13,755 bases of DNA from an uncultured Bacilli bacterium (GCA_947624535.1 CANQKU010000020.1:1-13755); one strand, 5' to 3'; shown: positions 1 through 6,565, counted from the first letter of the stretch. Program-made: numbers and translations. Notes: a model not told the origin generated them from the sequence alone.

Positions 1-20
1 ATCTTTCTAAGTATATTCAT
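1..20 (-). CDS. First codons of a gene downstream of hpf, possibly secA (partial)
   Basis: On the minus strand an ATG at 20-18 follows an AAGGAG ribosome binding site at 9 nt spacing; the reading frame runs M-N-I-L-R-K to the window edge. Only six codons are visible, so the product cannot be identified from sequence. The hpf-secA gene order is widely conserved in Firmicutes, and a short hydrophobic/basic start is compatible with SecA, so secA is the guess from context alone. Confidence 0.4.
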
Positions 21-51
21 GATAGTCATCTCCTTAATAAACTATTCTACC

Positions 52-105
52 AAAAAAAAAGAAAGAATTAAAGCATATTGCTAAAATTCTCATAAATTTT
101 GCTTT
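52..105 (-). terminator. Probable intrinsic terminator of hpf
   Basis: On the minus strand, AAAGC (105-101) can pair with GCTTT (74-70), and AAAATT (100-95) with AATTTT (88-83), with an 8-nt one-sided bulge. The hairpin is followed by a mixed T-rich run ending in at least nine T (60-52). The stem starts at the hpf stop codon. The bulge and the distance to the T run make it less certain than others in the window. Confidence 0.5.
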
Positions 106-628
106 ATTCAGACTCGATGACTCCGTATCCCCCATCTTTTCTTTTATAAATTACTGCATATTGATTTGTCTCACTATCTTTATACATATAAAATTGATGA
201 TTTAATAATTCCATTTGAATTATTGCTTCTTCCTCATCCATAGGTTTTACTTCTACTTTTTTTCTTTTTACAATATTTGAGTCATCTTCTTCAATCTCAT
301 CAAACTCTGAGAATGAAAAGTCATAAGTTTTATTTTGTTTAGCCATAAGTCTTGTTTTATTTTTTCTAATTTGTCTTTCCAACTTATCAATTGTTTTATC
401 AACAGCAGCATAAAAATCTTCTTGTTCCTCTTCTGATCTTAAAATTAACGATTTTAATGGGATGGTAATTTCAACTATTTGTAAATGATTTCTTACCTTG
501 ACAACTACATTAGCACGTACATTATCACTATTTTCTAAATATTTTGTTAATTTAGAGATTTTTTCTTCAATGTGCTTTTTCATTGCATCAGTAATTTTAA
601 TTTTATCTCCTCTTATAATAATTTCCAT
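104..628 (-). CDS. hpf: Long-form ribosome hibernation promoting factor (HPF)
   Basis: The 174-residue protein dimerises 70S ribosomes into inactive 100S particles in stationary phase. It has the two-domain long-HPF architecture: an N-terminal S30AE domain (about residues 1-100, beginning MEIIIRGDKIKITDAM and including a DFYAAVDKTIDKLERQI helix), an acidic linker around 105-118, and a C-terminal dimerisation domain (about 120-174, with PMDEEEAIIQMELLNHQFY and YAVIYKRKDGGYGVIE). I chose the ATG at 628 because AGGAGG lies 8 nt upstream; an in-frame ATG two codons earlier would be only 2 nt from it. An extended -10 box lies just upstream and a hairpin terminator overlaps its stop. Adjacent csp and hpf are both stress/stationary functions. 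Family assignment is very secure. Confidence 0.95.
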   Translation of the reverse strand: MEIIIRGDKIKITDAMKKHIEEKISKLTKYLENSDNVRANVVVKVRNHLQIVEITIPLKSLILRSEEEQEDFYAAVDKTIDKLERQIRKNKTRLMAKQNKTYDFSFSEFDEIEEDDSNIVKRKKVEVKPMDEEEAIIQMELLNHQFYMYKDSETNQYAVIYKRKDGGYGVIESE

Positions 629-648
629 AAACATCGCCTCCTAATTTA

Positions 649-657
649 ATTATATCA
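649..657 (-). promoter_or_regulatory. Extended -10 promoter for hpf
   Basis: The minus strand reads TGATATAAT, a perfect extended -10 (TGnTATAAT), directly after the csp terminator. The position 17 nt upstream (TGGTTT) is a poor -35. The predicted start, near 643, falls immediately before the AGGAGG at 642-637, giving a leader of only about 15 nt. Confidence 0.6.
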
Positions 658-667
658 CAAGCGAATT

Positions 668-698
668 AAAAAAACCACCTATTTCACTATAGCTGGTT
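668..698 (-). terminator. Intrinsic terminator of csp, overlapping its stop codon
   Basis: On the minus strand AACCAGCTAT (698-689) pairs with ATAGGTGGTT (682-673) with a single G-G mismatch and a 6-nt loop, followed by seven T (674-668). The 5' arm is coding sequence and the TAG stop of csp (681-679) lies in the 3' arm. Confidence 0.85.
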
Positions 699-897
699 CT
701 TTCACTAATTTTACATTTAGTGCTTGATATCCCTTACTAGTTTCCACTAAATTAAATTCTACATATTGACCTTCAGATAGTGTTTTATAACCATCAGCTT
801 CAATTGCGGAATAGTGAACAAAGATATCTTCATCTTCTTTGTATTCAATAAATCCATATCCTTTTTCATTATTGAACCATTTAACTTTTCCAATCAT
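679..897 (-). CDS. csp: Cold-shock domain RNA chaperone (CspA/CspB family)
   Basis: The 72-residue protein is a single OB-fold cold-shock domain that binds single-stranded RNA/DNA and melts mRNA structure. It starts MIGKVKWFNNEKGYGFIE; RNP1 is KGYGFIE (residues 12-18) and RNP2 is DIFVHYS (24-30, with Y replacing the more usual F). The frame is open a further 24 codons upstream, but ATG at 897 has an AAGGAGAGG site about 8 nt away and matches the family N terminus, so the longer start is rejected. It is transcribed divergently from agrB. The leader would be about 120 nt if the -10 at 1026-1031 is used; long leaders are common for cold-shock genes. The +1 region of that promoter lies in the putative AgrA operator. 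Confidence 0.95.
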   Translation of the reverse strand: MIGKVKWFNNEKGYGFIEYKEDEDIFVHYSAIEADGYKTLSEGQYVEFNLVETSKGYQALNVKLVKEPAIVK

Positions 898-990
898 GAC
901 TAGACCTCTCCTTCTTAACTCTTTTCTTGCCTCAAATTTTGGCAAGTGATTTAATTTTACCAGTAACAACTATTTCTTTATACTTTTTCT

Positions 991-1022
991 TTTAAATGTT
1001 ACTTTATGGCATTTAACTGTTA
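991..1022 (+). promoter_or_regulatory. Putative AgrA (LytTR) operator: two direct repeats 21 bp apart
   Basis: TTTAAATGTTA (991-1001) and TTTAACTGTTA (1012-1022) match at 10 of 11 positions with starts 21 bp apart, so a 9-bp core plus 12-bp spacer. The second copy is centred on a 13-bp palindrome (1012-1024). The minus-strand reading of the cores is ACAGTTAAA and ACATTTAAA; the first agrees at 8 of 9 positions with the AgrA-type consensus (W-M-M-G-T-T-N-R-K). AgrA, ComE and PlnC type LytTR regulators bind pairs of 9-bp repeats spaced by about 12 bp. The site lies between agrB and csp. Binding by this AgrA is inference. Confidence 0.55.
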
Positions 1023-1025
1023 AAA

Positions 1026-1053
1026 ATTCTACAAATTTCGACAAATTATGCAA
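1026..1053 (-). promoter_or_regulatory. Candidate csp promoter
   Basis: On the minus strand TTGCAT (1053-1048) is followed after 16 nt by TAGAAT (1031-1026), a 5/6 match to TATAAT. The predicted start near 1019 falls inside the repeat at 991-1022, so a regulator bound there would collide with initiation. The -35 is weak (3/6). Confidence 0.4.
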
Positions 1054-1074
1054 AATTTTAGTTTTTTCCAACAT

Positions 1075-1103
1075 TTAAATCCTTTTTCAGTTTTTATCAT
1101 AAT
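1075..1103 (+). promoter_or_regulatory. Candidate agrBD promoter
   Basis: CATAAT (1098-1103, 5/6) has TTAAAT 17 nt upstream (1075-1080), a poor -35 as expected for an activator-dependent promoter. It lies about 50 bp from the repeat pair. An alternative closer to the repeats is TCTACA (1028-1033) with CAAAAT (1051-1056) at 17 nt; neither is strong. Confidence 0.3.
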
Positions 1104-1139
1104 AATAGTGATAACCTTGATAAGGTAGGAGGAAACATT

Positions 1140-1733
1140 TTGAAAGAAGTTATATTAAATAAGTCATTAGATTTTGTTACACAGTACAAAAATTATACTG
1201 AAGAAGATAAAGAAAAGTTAAAATATGGATTAGAAGGCATTTATTTAACTATTACAAAAATGGTAGTTATTATCGGACTCAGTATTTTACTACATATGTT
1301 CAAAGAAGTTATTATTTTACTATTGTTATTCAATATCTTAAGATATTTTGGATTTGGTGTTCATGCTGGAAAAAGTAGTGAATGTTTAATTTCATCTATA
1401 TTACTTTTTATAGTTGTACCATACATTTTACTAAAAATTACTTTTACTAATACGCTAGTTTTAATAATTAGTAGCATCTGCATTCCTCTACTATTTGTTT
1501 TTTCTCCAGCTGATACAAAAAGAAGGCCATTTCCAAAAACTAAGAAAAAATTGTTTAGAAAAATTATGACTACTTTACTTTCAATTATTTATTCAGGAAG
1601 TTGTCTATTTATTACTGATAATACTCTAATTGTTCTTTTAATATCTTCTGTAATAGCAGAAACAGTTATGGTAAATCCTCTAACCTACATACTATTAAAA
1701 CAGCCTTATAACAATTATAAAAAAGTTGTTTAA
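1140..1733 (+). CDS. agrB: AgrB-type membrane cysteine endopeptidase
   Basis: The 197-residue polytopic membrane protein should remove the C-terminal tail of AgrD and form the thiolactone of the autoinducing peptide. Catalytic His75 and Cys82 lie in RYFGFGVHAGKSSEC; their spacing equals that of His77/Cys84 in the S. aureus enzyme. The family motif FSPADTKRRPFPK follows at about residues 120-132. Hydrophobic segments are near 40-66, 83-100, 103-121, 145-165 and 167-187. The start is TTG: AGGAGG lies about 7 nt upstream and no ATG fits. It is followed by agrD after a 50-nt gap with a small hairpin. The genes it works with are agrD, and agrC/agrA facing it. Normal length for the family; assignment secure. 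Confidence 0.93.
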   Translation: MKEVILNKSLDFVTQYKNYTEEDKEKLKYGLEGIYLTITKMVVIIGLSILLHMFKEVIILLLLFNILRYFGFGVHAGKSSECLISSILLFIVVPYILLKITFTNTLVLIISSICIPLLFVFSPADTKRRPFPKTKKKLFRKIMTTLLSIIYSGSCLFITDNTLIVLLISSVIAETVMVNPLTYILLKQPYNNYKKVV

Positions 1734-1752
1734 ATATCAATTTGATATTTTT
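1732..1752 (+). other. Small hairpin between agrB and agrD
   Basis: AAATATC (1732-1738) pairs with GATATTT (1744-1750) around AATTT, with five T at 1748-1752. The agrB stop codon overlaps the 5' arm. It is all A/T except one pair, so it is a weak terminator at most; it could be an attenuator or mRNA processing/stability element. Confidence 0.35.
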
Positions 1753-1783
1753 ACATAAATATTTTAAGGAAGGAGGGAATTCA

Positions 1784-1906
1784 ATGAAAAAGAAAATTGC
1801 TGCTTTTGTTAGTGCTATAGCATTACTTGCTACTGGAGCTGCTAGTATGGGATGTCTATGGTTTTTAATGGATGAGCCAGAAACTAGCGCTTCATTCAAT
1901 GATTAA
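1784..1906 (+). CDS. agrD: AgrD-type autoinducing peptide precursor
   Basis: This 40-residue ORF has AAGGAAGGAGGG just upstream. Residues 1-21 form a basic then hydrophobic N-terminal helix (MKKKIAAFVSAIALLATGAA), the membrane-leader part of AgrD. The core is S21-M-G-C24-L-W-F-L-M29, and a short acidic tail DEPETSASFND follows. DEPE matches the conserved recognition start of staphylococcal AgrD tails. Cys24 would form the thiolactone. A canonical five-residue ring is CLWFL, close to the reported C. perfringens CLWFT peptide; cleavage directly before DEPE would instead give a six-residue ring ending at Met29. The tail is 11 residues, slightly short. An open frame on the other strand is its shadow. 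Position after agrB makes the call firm. Confidence 0.92.
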   Translation: MKKKIAAFVSAIALLATGAASMGCLWFLMDEPETSASFND

Positions 1907-1910
1907 TAAA

Positions 1911-1960
1911 AAACACTATTTATAGTAATCACCTCAATTATTTTACTATAGATAGTGTTT
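1911..1960. terminator. Bidirectional terminator between agrD and agrC
   Basis: An 18-bp inverted repeat (1911-1928 with 1943-1960) has one non-Watson-Crick position and a 14-nt loop. On the plus strand the stem runs into TTTTCCTTTT after agrD; on the minus strand it starts 6 nt past the agrC stop and ends in a run of T (complement of 1908-1913). It insulates the two converging agr transcripts. Confidence 0.85.
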
Positions 1961-1965
1961 TCCTT

Positions 1966-3267
1966 TTATTTCTTTGTAATTTTACTAAATGATAACTTTT
2001 GAATATAAAAATTATCAACGATATCTTGTTTTCCTTCAATCCATTTATTTTTGCTTATTAACTTATTAGCAAAATATAATCCATTACCTCTACCTGCACC
2101 TTTCGTAGAAAAGCCTTTTTCATTACGTTTAGAAATATCTATTTTCTTATTAAAAGTATTACTAATAACAATATGAATTACTCCATCATATTCATACATT
2201 TCTATAAGAACAATCTTTTTTCTAGTTTCTTTGGCTGCTTCTATGGCATTATCACAATAAATTCCTATTAACTTTGATAATAATTCCAATTCGTCTTGAT
2301 TAAATTTTTTTAATTGAGGTGAAACATCAGGTGTAATATCTACTTCAATATTTATTTTTTGATTTCTAGCAGTTATAATTTTATAATACAATAATCCTTT
2401 AAATCCTCCACTTGGAAGATTTTTTAATTGATTAATCATTTTTCCTTCTATATTAATATTTTTATTAATAATATTATCTATTTTTTCTTTTACTTTCTTC
2501 TCATTAGTCATACAACGTATAACTGCTAATTGATTTTTATATTCATGACGATTTAACTGTTCATTTTCTATCCAATCCTCAAATACCTTCACATAACGAA
2601 ATAAGTTATCATATTCAGTAAATAACTTATCATAATTATTTTTTTCTATGATTAAAATAATTACTAATAAATAAAATATAATCAAAATAAAGAAACTTGT
2701 TGTAAAAACAACATTAACCTTAAAATTCTTACTAATTATATATAATATAACACAAATAGCAATTACTACTGATACAAAGAAAATAATCAAGTTTGTCGTT
2801 TTTTTATTTTCAATTTTTATGATGAATTTACTAATTTTATTTTCAACTTTTTTAATATTAAATATAATTAACATAATAATGGATATTATAATACTAGAAA
2901 GTAAACAAACAAATGAACTTGTTCTTGCCTCTTCAAAACTCATATATAATACTGCAATACCACTTATAATAGAATCTAATAAGGAAATAAATAGCATCAA
3001 TAATCCACACGAAATAATTGTTTTTGTAAAACTAATATTTAAAATATATTTATATGCTAATATAGTCATTATGTAAACAATTATACTATATAAATATGTA
3101 TATTGAATATTATATATAACGGCTGGTAAAATAATTAATCCACTCATTAATGCAAGACATCTTATAGAAAATATATTAGTATGGCAATTATTCATTTTTT
3201 TTACAACAATTAATCCCATAATTGATAAAAATGCTGAAGATATTAATTTAGCTACCATCACTGACAC
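1966..3267 (-). CDS. agrC: AgrC-type sensor histidine kinase
   Basis: The 433-residue protein is the expected receptor for the AgrD-derived peptide. The first ~207 residues contain six to seven hydrophobic segments, the usual AgrC sensor; residues 208-240 are a linker helix. The phospho-acceptor is His241 in NRHEYKNQLAVIR (HPK10 type). The ATPase domain shows the N box IYCDNAIEAA (Asn340) and the glycine box GAGRGNGLYFANKL (390-403). The start is GTG at 3267, about 10 nt after AAGGAG; a GTG at 3261 and an ATG at 3258 are also in frame but further from that site. The first 20 nt overlap the end of agrA, implying translational coupling. Gene order agrA-agrC is the reverse of the usual C-A. Sensor sequence diverges as expected for ligand specificity. 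Confidence 0.92.
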   Translation of the reverse strand: MSVMVAKLISSAFLSIMGLIVVKKMNNCHTNIFSIRCLALMSGLIILPAVIYNIQYTYLYSIIVYIMTILAYKYILNISFTKTIISCGLLMLFISLLDSIISGIAVLYMSFEEARTSSFVCLLSSIIISIIMLIIFNIKKVENKISKFIIKIENKKTTNLIIFFVSVVIAICVILYIISKNFKVNVVFTTSFFILIIFYLLVIILIIEKNNYDKLFTEYDNLFRYVKVFEDWIENEQLNRHEYKNQLAVIRCMTNEKKVKEKIDNIINKNINIEGKMINQLKNLPSGGFKGLLYYKIITARNQKINIEVDITPDVSPQLKKFNQDELELLSKLIGIYCDNAIEAAKETRKKIVLIEMYEYDGVIHIVISNTFNKKIDISKRNEKGFSTKGAGRGNGLYFANKLISKNKWIEGKQDIVDNFYIQKLSFSKITKK

Positions 3268-3982
3268 GTTTAATCAACTCCTTCTTCATATTTCGTGATA
3301 TTAAATGAGTATAATCATCATTTTTAAATGTTAACTTATTCTTTTTTATTTCGTATCTTTTAATTTTATTTAAATTAATTATCATACTTTTATGAACTTT
3401 TAAAAAACGATCATCTAACATTTTATAAACATCATTTAAAGTTCCTGGGATGGGTTGATCCAATCCATCTTCTGTTTTAATAATACAACGTTTACTATCA
3501 GGCTCTTTTTCAATATAAACAATTTGTCTATACTCTATCTTGTAATAAACATGGTTATACTCATAACTTAATGAATTGTATTTTCTATCATAATGCTTCA
3601 TGGCAATTACTAAATCTTCTTTAATCTTATTTTCACAGTTATCTAATTTATTAATGTAATCTAGTAAAAACAATCTACTACATAAAGCTTCATACTTATA
3701 TTCTGAATAAGAAGTAATTAAAATGATTACCGAGTTCCAATCATCGTATTTTTCTCTAATCATTCTAGCAGCATCGATGCCAGATCCATGCTTAGTTTTA
3801 ATATCCAAAAGATAAATTTTAAAACCACTATCATTTTTGACTAATTCTTCAAACTTTTTATCATATCCTTCAAACTCGTGTATTCTATAGTCAATATCAT
3901 ATTTCATCATTAAACTCATAATTATATCAGTTGTCTTTTTTCTCAATATCTTTTCATCTTCACATACCACGAAATGTATCAT
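3248..3982 (-). CDS. agrA: AgrA-type LytTR response regulator
   Basis: The 244-residue regulator has an N-terminal receiver domain (about 1-128) with acidic pocket Glu8/Asp9 (CEDE), phospho-acceptor Asp60 (IYLLDIKTKHGSGID), Thr90 and Lys112 (DYINK). The C-terminal LytTR DNA-binding domain (about 140-240) carries IVYIE and the signature DRFLKVHKSMIINLNKIKRY at 191-210. LytTR proteins bind paired 9-bp repeats; the only convincing pair seen is at 991-1022. ATG at 3982 is preceded by AAGGTGG (3999-3993). The 3' end overlaps agrC by 20 nt. Promoter is probably the extended -10 at 4004-4012. Length and motifs are normal. Confidence 0.92.
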   Translation of the reverse strand: MIHFVVCEDEKILRKKTTDIIMSLMMKYDIDYRIHEFEGYDKKFEELVKNDSGFKIYLLDIKTKHGSGIDAARMIREKYDDWNSVIILITSYSEYKYEALCSRLFLLDYINKLDNCENKIKEDLVIAMKHYDRKYNSLSYEYNHVYYKIEYRQIVYIEKEPDSKRCIIKTEDGLDQPIPGTLNDVYKMLDDRFLKVHKSMIINLNKIKRYEIKKNKLTFKNDDYTHLISRNMKKELIKRVSDGS

Positions 3983-4003
3983 ACAGGCCCACCACCTTTG
4001 TAT

Positions 4004-4012
4004 ATTTTACCA
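4004..4012 (-). promoter_or_regulatory. Extended -10 promoter for agrA-agrC
   Basis: The minus strand reads TGGTAAAAT, an extended -10 with a 5/6 hexamer, just after the terminator of the upstream transferase gene. No good -35 is present. The predicted start near 3997 is at the ribosome binding site AAGGTGG. Confidence 0.45.
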
Positions 4013-4042
4013 TATTTTTCCAGCTTTTTACCAATAATCAAC

Positions 4043-4070
4043 AAAAAAGCAACTATATTTCAAGTTACTT
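4043..4070 (-). terminator. Intrinsic terminator of the TagO/WecA-like gene
   Basis: On the minus strand AAGTAACT (4070-4063) pairs with AGTTGCTT (4054-4047) with one G-U pair and an 8-nt loop, followed by T6 (4048-4043). The stop codon (4067-4065) is within the 5' arm. It separates the transferase from agrAC. Confidence 0.75.
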
Positions 4071-5147
4071 ATTACGTTTAAATTTATTTTTAATTTTTTT
4101 TGTTAATTTGGGATTTTTATCAGAAATAATACTAGTATGTAATACAAACCACAGAACGATAATAAAAATGATAATATATAAAATTTTTCCTAAAGTCGGG
4201 TCTTTAATTGTGTATAAAATAGATGCTGTTGCAAATAAAATATTCATTCCATAAATAATTAGTACCGTTGTTCGTTGTGAAAAATTCATTCCTAAAAGTT
4301 GGTGATGGAGATGCTGTTTATCGGCTGAAAAGATAGGTTGTCTTTTTAGTAGTCGCCTAATTATTGCAAAAAAAGTATCCAAAATAGGAATTCCTAATAT
4401 TAACAATGGAACAAAGAAAGATGTTAAAGCAGGTCCTTTAAATTCTAATAAAGTAATAATTGCTATGATAAATCCCATAAATGTTGCACAATCTCCAGCA
4501 AAAATTTTAGCTGGATAAAAATTATGAAGTAAAAATCCTAAAGTAGAACCTAACATAATAAATGTTAAAATCATAACTAAACTACCACTTCTAGCTTGAT
4601 AAAATCCAATTATTCCTATTGTTAGATAAAAAATTGAACAAACTCCTCCACTTAGACCATCCAAGCCATCAATTAAATTAATTATATTACAACAAGCTAC
4701 AATAAAAAGCATCGTTAAGGGATAAGCCCAAATTCCAAAATCTATAGAAAACCCAAATGCAGTAATATTATTAAGTAAGATACCTCCATAAAAAACAATT
4801 ACGGCAGCCGCTGCTAACTGACCTAGCATTTTTTGATAAGCACGAATATCTTTAATATCGTCGATTATACCTGTTAAAATCATCAAAAAACTTCCAATTA
4901 AAATAGAATTCATTTGAATACTTTGTTGTCCAAATAACATATAGCCAAATAAAAATCCTAAATAAATTCCTAATGCTCCCAATTTAGGGGTTGTTTTCTT
5001 GTGAATATGTCTATGACCTTCTGAATTTCTAGGAATATCAACTGCTCCTATATGAATAGCAATTTTTTTCATAATTGGCATAATTACAGCAGTAAACAAA
5101 AATGTTATAGCTACTATTTTTACTGCATCTAAAACATCATTTCTCAT
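4065..5147 (-). CDS. tagO: TagO/WecA-family undecaprenyl-phosphate sugar-1-phosphate transferase
   Basis: The 360-residue polytopic membrane enzyme should transfer a HexNAc-1-phosphate (GlcNAc in TagO/WecA) from a UDP sugar to undecaprenyl phosphate, starting wall teichoic acid or another surface glycan. Family motifs: GIIDDIKDIR (Asp96/Asp97), NLIDGLDGLSGG (157-168), FAGDCATFMG (216-225) with Asp219, and HLHHQLL (279-285). PKLG at 54-57 is the usual cytoplasmic loop. The third motif is unusual: most relatives have GDSG or GDAG where this has GDCA. About 10-11 membrane helices can be drawn. The frame is open 22 codons upstream, but ATG at 5147 has AAAGAGG nearby and fits the family start. MraY is less likely because the substrate loop is of WecA/TagO type. 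Confidence 0.85.
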   Translation of the reverse strand: MRNDVLDAVKIVAITFLFTAVIMPIMKKIAIHIGAVDIPRNSEGHRHIHKKTTPKLGALGIYLGFLFGYMLFGQQSIQMNSILIGSFLMILTGIIDDIKDIRAYQKMLGQLAAAAVIVFYGGILLNNITAFGFSIDFGIWAYPLTMLFIVACCNIINLIDGLDGLSGGVCSIFYLTIGIIGFYQARSGSLVMILTFIMLGSTLGFLLHNFYPAKIFAGDCATFMGFIIAIITLLEFKGPALTSFFVPLLILGIPILDTFFAIIRRLLKRQPIFSADKQHLHHQLLGMNFSQRTTVLIIYGMNILFATASILYTIKDPTLGKILYIIIFIIVLWFVLHTSIISDKNPKLTKKIKNKFKRNK

Positions 5148-5168
5148 AAGACTACCTCTTTCAAATTT

Positions 5169-5177
5169 ATTATAACA
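5169..5177 (-). promoter_or_regulatory. Extended -10 promoter for tagO
   Basis: The minus strand reads TGTTATAAT, a perfect extended -10. The 17-nt-upstream hexamer is TTTTCT, a weak -35. The expected start near 5162 abuts the GAAAGAGG ribosome binding site (5161-5154). Confidence 0.6.
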
Positions 5178-5246
5178 AACTTTATAAAAATAGAAAAGAC
5201 AATTACTTGCCAATCAATAATTTATCTATAAGAAAAAACTGAAAGA

Positions 5247-6239
5247 TTAATCCTCTTCCAATTGAGCTTTATTTTCTAATAAAATTCCTGTACCTTCAAC
5301 AACACAAGTTAATGGAGTCTCAGCAATTAAGACAGGAACTTTCAATTCTTTATTTAATACTTCTGTTAATCCCTTTAATAAAGCTCCTCCTCCAGTTAAA
5401 ACTATTCCCTTACTAACAATATCAGCAGATAACTCTGGTGGAGTTTGCTCTAATACATTAGTTGTTGCTTTTACTATTCTAAAAATACTTTCATGTAGAG
5501 CTTGTTCAGTTTCTTCTTCATTAATTGTAATAGTATATGGTAATCCTGTTACAAGATTTCTTCCTTTAACTTCTATTGTATGTTTTTTATCAGGTTTAAA
5601 AACGCTAGCAAAATTAATTTTAATATCTTCAGCCGTTCTTTCGCCTATTAATAACTTATACTTATCTCTAATATATTTAATTATATCTTGGTCAAATACA
5701 TTTCCAGCAATACGAATTGAGGTACTTGTAACAATATCATTTAGTGATAAAATAGCAATATCTGTTGTTCCTCCACCAATATCAATTACCATATTTGCAG
5801 CAGGTTTAGAGATATCCATTCCAGCTCCAATAGCCGCTACTTTAGGTTCTTCTTCGATATAAACTTTCCTAGCACCAGTTCTCTCAGCTGCTTCTTTAAT
5901 TGCATTTTTTTCAACAGGAGTAATGTTAGATGGACAACAAATAAGAATCTTAGGTCTTGTTAAAAAGGACTTACATCTAATTTTCTTAATAAACGTATTT
6001 AGCATAATTTCAGTCACTTCAAAATCCGCTATTACTCCGTCTTTCATTGGTCTAATAGCTTTTACTTTACCAGGTGTTCTTCCTAACATTTCATTTGCTT
6101 CTTTACCTACTGCGATTACTTTTCTACTTTCTGTATCAATTGCTACAATACTTGGCTCATTTAATACAATTCCTTGACCCTTAATATAGATTAATACATT
6201 AGCAGTTCCTAAGTCAATTCCTATATCTTTTGATAGCAT
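5247..6239 (-). CDS. mbl: MreB-family bacterial actin, probably Mbl
   Basis: The 330-residue protein polymerises under the membrane and guides lateral wall synthesis. Actin-fold nucleotide motifs are present: phosphate 1 IGIDLGTANVLIY (6-18), phosphate 2 MVIDIGGGTTDIAI (150-163) and the adenosine motif GIVLTGGGALLKGL near the C terminus. EPSIVAID and RPMKDGVIADF are MreB/Mbl signatures. Mbl rather than MreB is inferred because it follows spoIIID, as in B. subtilis, and is not next to mreC/mreD. ATG at 6239 is chosen over an in-frame GTG three codons earlier because AAAAGGA is 10 nt away from the ATG and would touch the GTG. It has its own -10 box. Length is typical. Confidence 0.93.
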   Translation of the reverse strand: MLSKDIGIDLGTANVLIYIKGQGIVLNEPSIVAIDTESRKVIAVGKEANEMLGRTPGKVKAIRPMKDGVIADFEVTEIMLNTFIKKIRCKSFLTRPKILICCPSNITPVEKNAIKEAAERTGARKVYIEEEPKVAAIGAGMDISKPAANMVIDIGGGTTDIAILSLNDIVTSTSIRIAGNVFDQDIIKYIRDKYKLLIGERTAEDIKINFASVFKPDKKHTIEVKGRNLVTGLPYTITINEEETEQALHESIFRIVKATTNVLEQTPPELSADIVSKGIVLTGGGALLKGLTEVLNKELKVPVLIAETPLTCVVEGTGILLENKAQLEED

Positions 6240-6263
6240 ATTTATCACGTCCTTTTCTAAGTC

Positions 6264-6290
6264 ATTATATATTTTACCATACTTTTACAA
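6264..6290 (-). promoter_or_regulatory. Promoter for mbl
   Basis: On the minus strand TTGTAA (6290-6285) is followed after 15 nt by a perfect TATAAT (6269-6264). Spacing is short. The start near 6257 again lies at the AAAAGGA ribosome binding site. Confidence 0.45.
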
Positions 6291-6292
6291 TT

Positions 6293-6544
6293 TTATATTA
6301 TTTTTTTATATTTTTTTGCAGTTGCCATACCACCTAAATAGTGTCTTGATCTAAGATGCTCATTAAAAATATTTTGAACTTGCATATATAAGTCATTATT
6401 AATATCTTTTAATCTAATTTTCATATCATAATGAATAGTACTTTTACTTACACCCATAAGTTTTGTTAACTCTCTTAATGTAGTTTTCGTATTAATAATT
6501 ATATTAGCTTCTTCTATAACTCTTTTTTTAATTAATTCTTTCAT
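6293..6544 (-). CDS. spoIIID: SpoIIID mother-cell sporulation transcription factor
   Basis: The 83-residue DNA-binding protein adjusts transcription of mother-cell genes after sigma-E activation. The central helix-turn-helix covers about residues 20-45 (TTLRELTKLMGVSKSTIHYD), and the family tail RSRHYLGGMATAKKYKK follows at 66-81. Compared with B. subtilis SpoIIID (93 residues) the last ~10 residues are missing; the basic C-terminal region is kept. ATG at 6544 is selected because AGAAGGA is 9 nt upstream, while the in-frame ATG three codons earlier directly abuts it. The spoIIQ-spoIIID-mbl order matches Bacillus. It marks the organism as a spore former or a recent descendant of one. Confidence 0.93.
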   Translation of the reverse strand: MKELIKKRVIEEANIIINTKTTLRELTKLMGVSKSTIHYDMKIRLKDINNDLYMQVQNIFNEHLRSRHYLGGMATAKKYKKII

Positions 6545-6565
6545 ATTTATCATTCCTTCTAATAA

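Noticed and set aside
898..969. 24-residue N-terminal extension of the cold-shock protein
   Set aside because: The family starts at MxGxVKWFN and a good ribosome binding site lies right before the ATG at 897.
1666..1899. 77-codon open frame on the minus strand opposite the agrB end and agrD
   Set aside because: It is the shadow of agrD and agrB; no ribosome binding site, no recognisable domain, and it covers a clear AgrD on the other strand.
2819..3076. 85-codon plus-strand open frame inside agrC
   Set aside because: Antisense shadow of the membrane-helix region of agrC, which naturally reads as hydrophobic on both strands.
5229..5262. Terminator hairpin after mbl
   Set aside because: Only a weak GAGGA/TCTTT stem with two G-U pairs precedes the T run; not strong enough to list.
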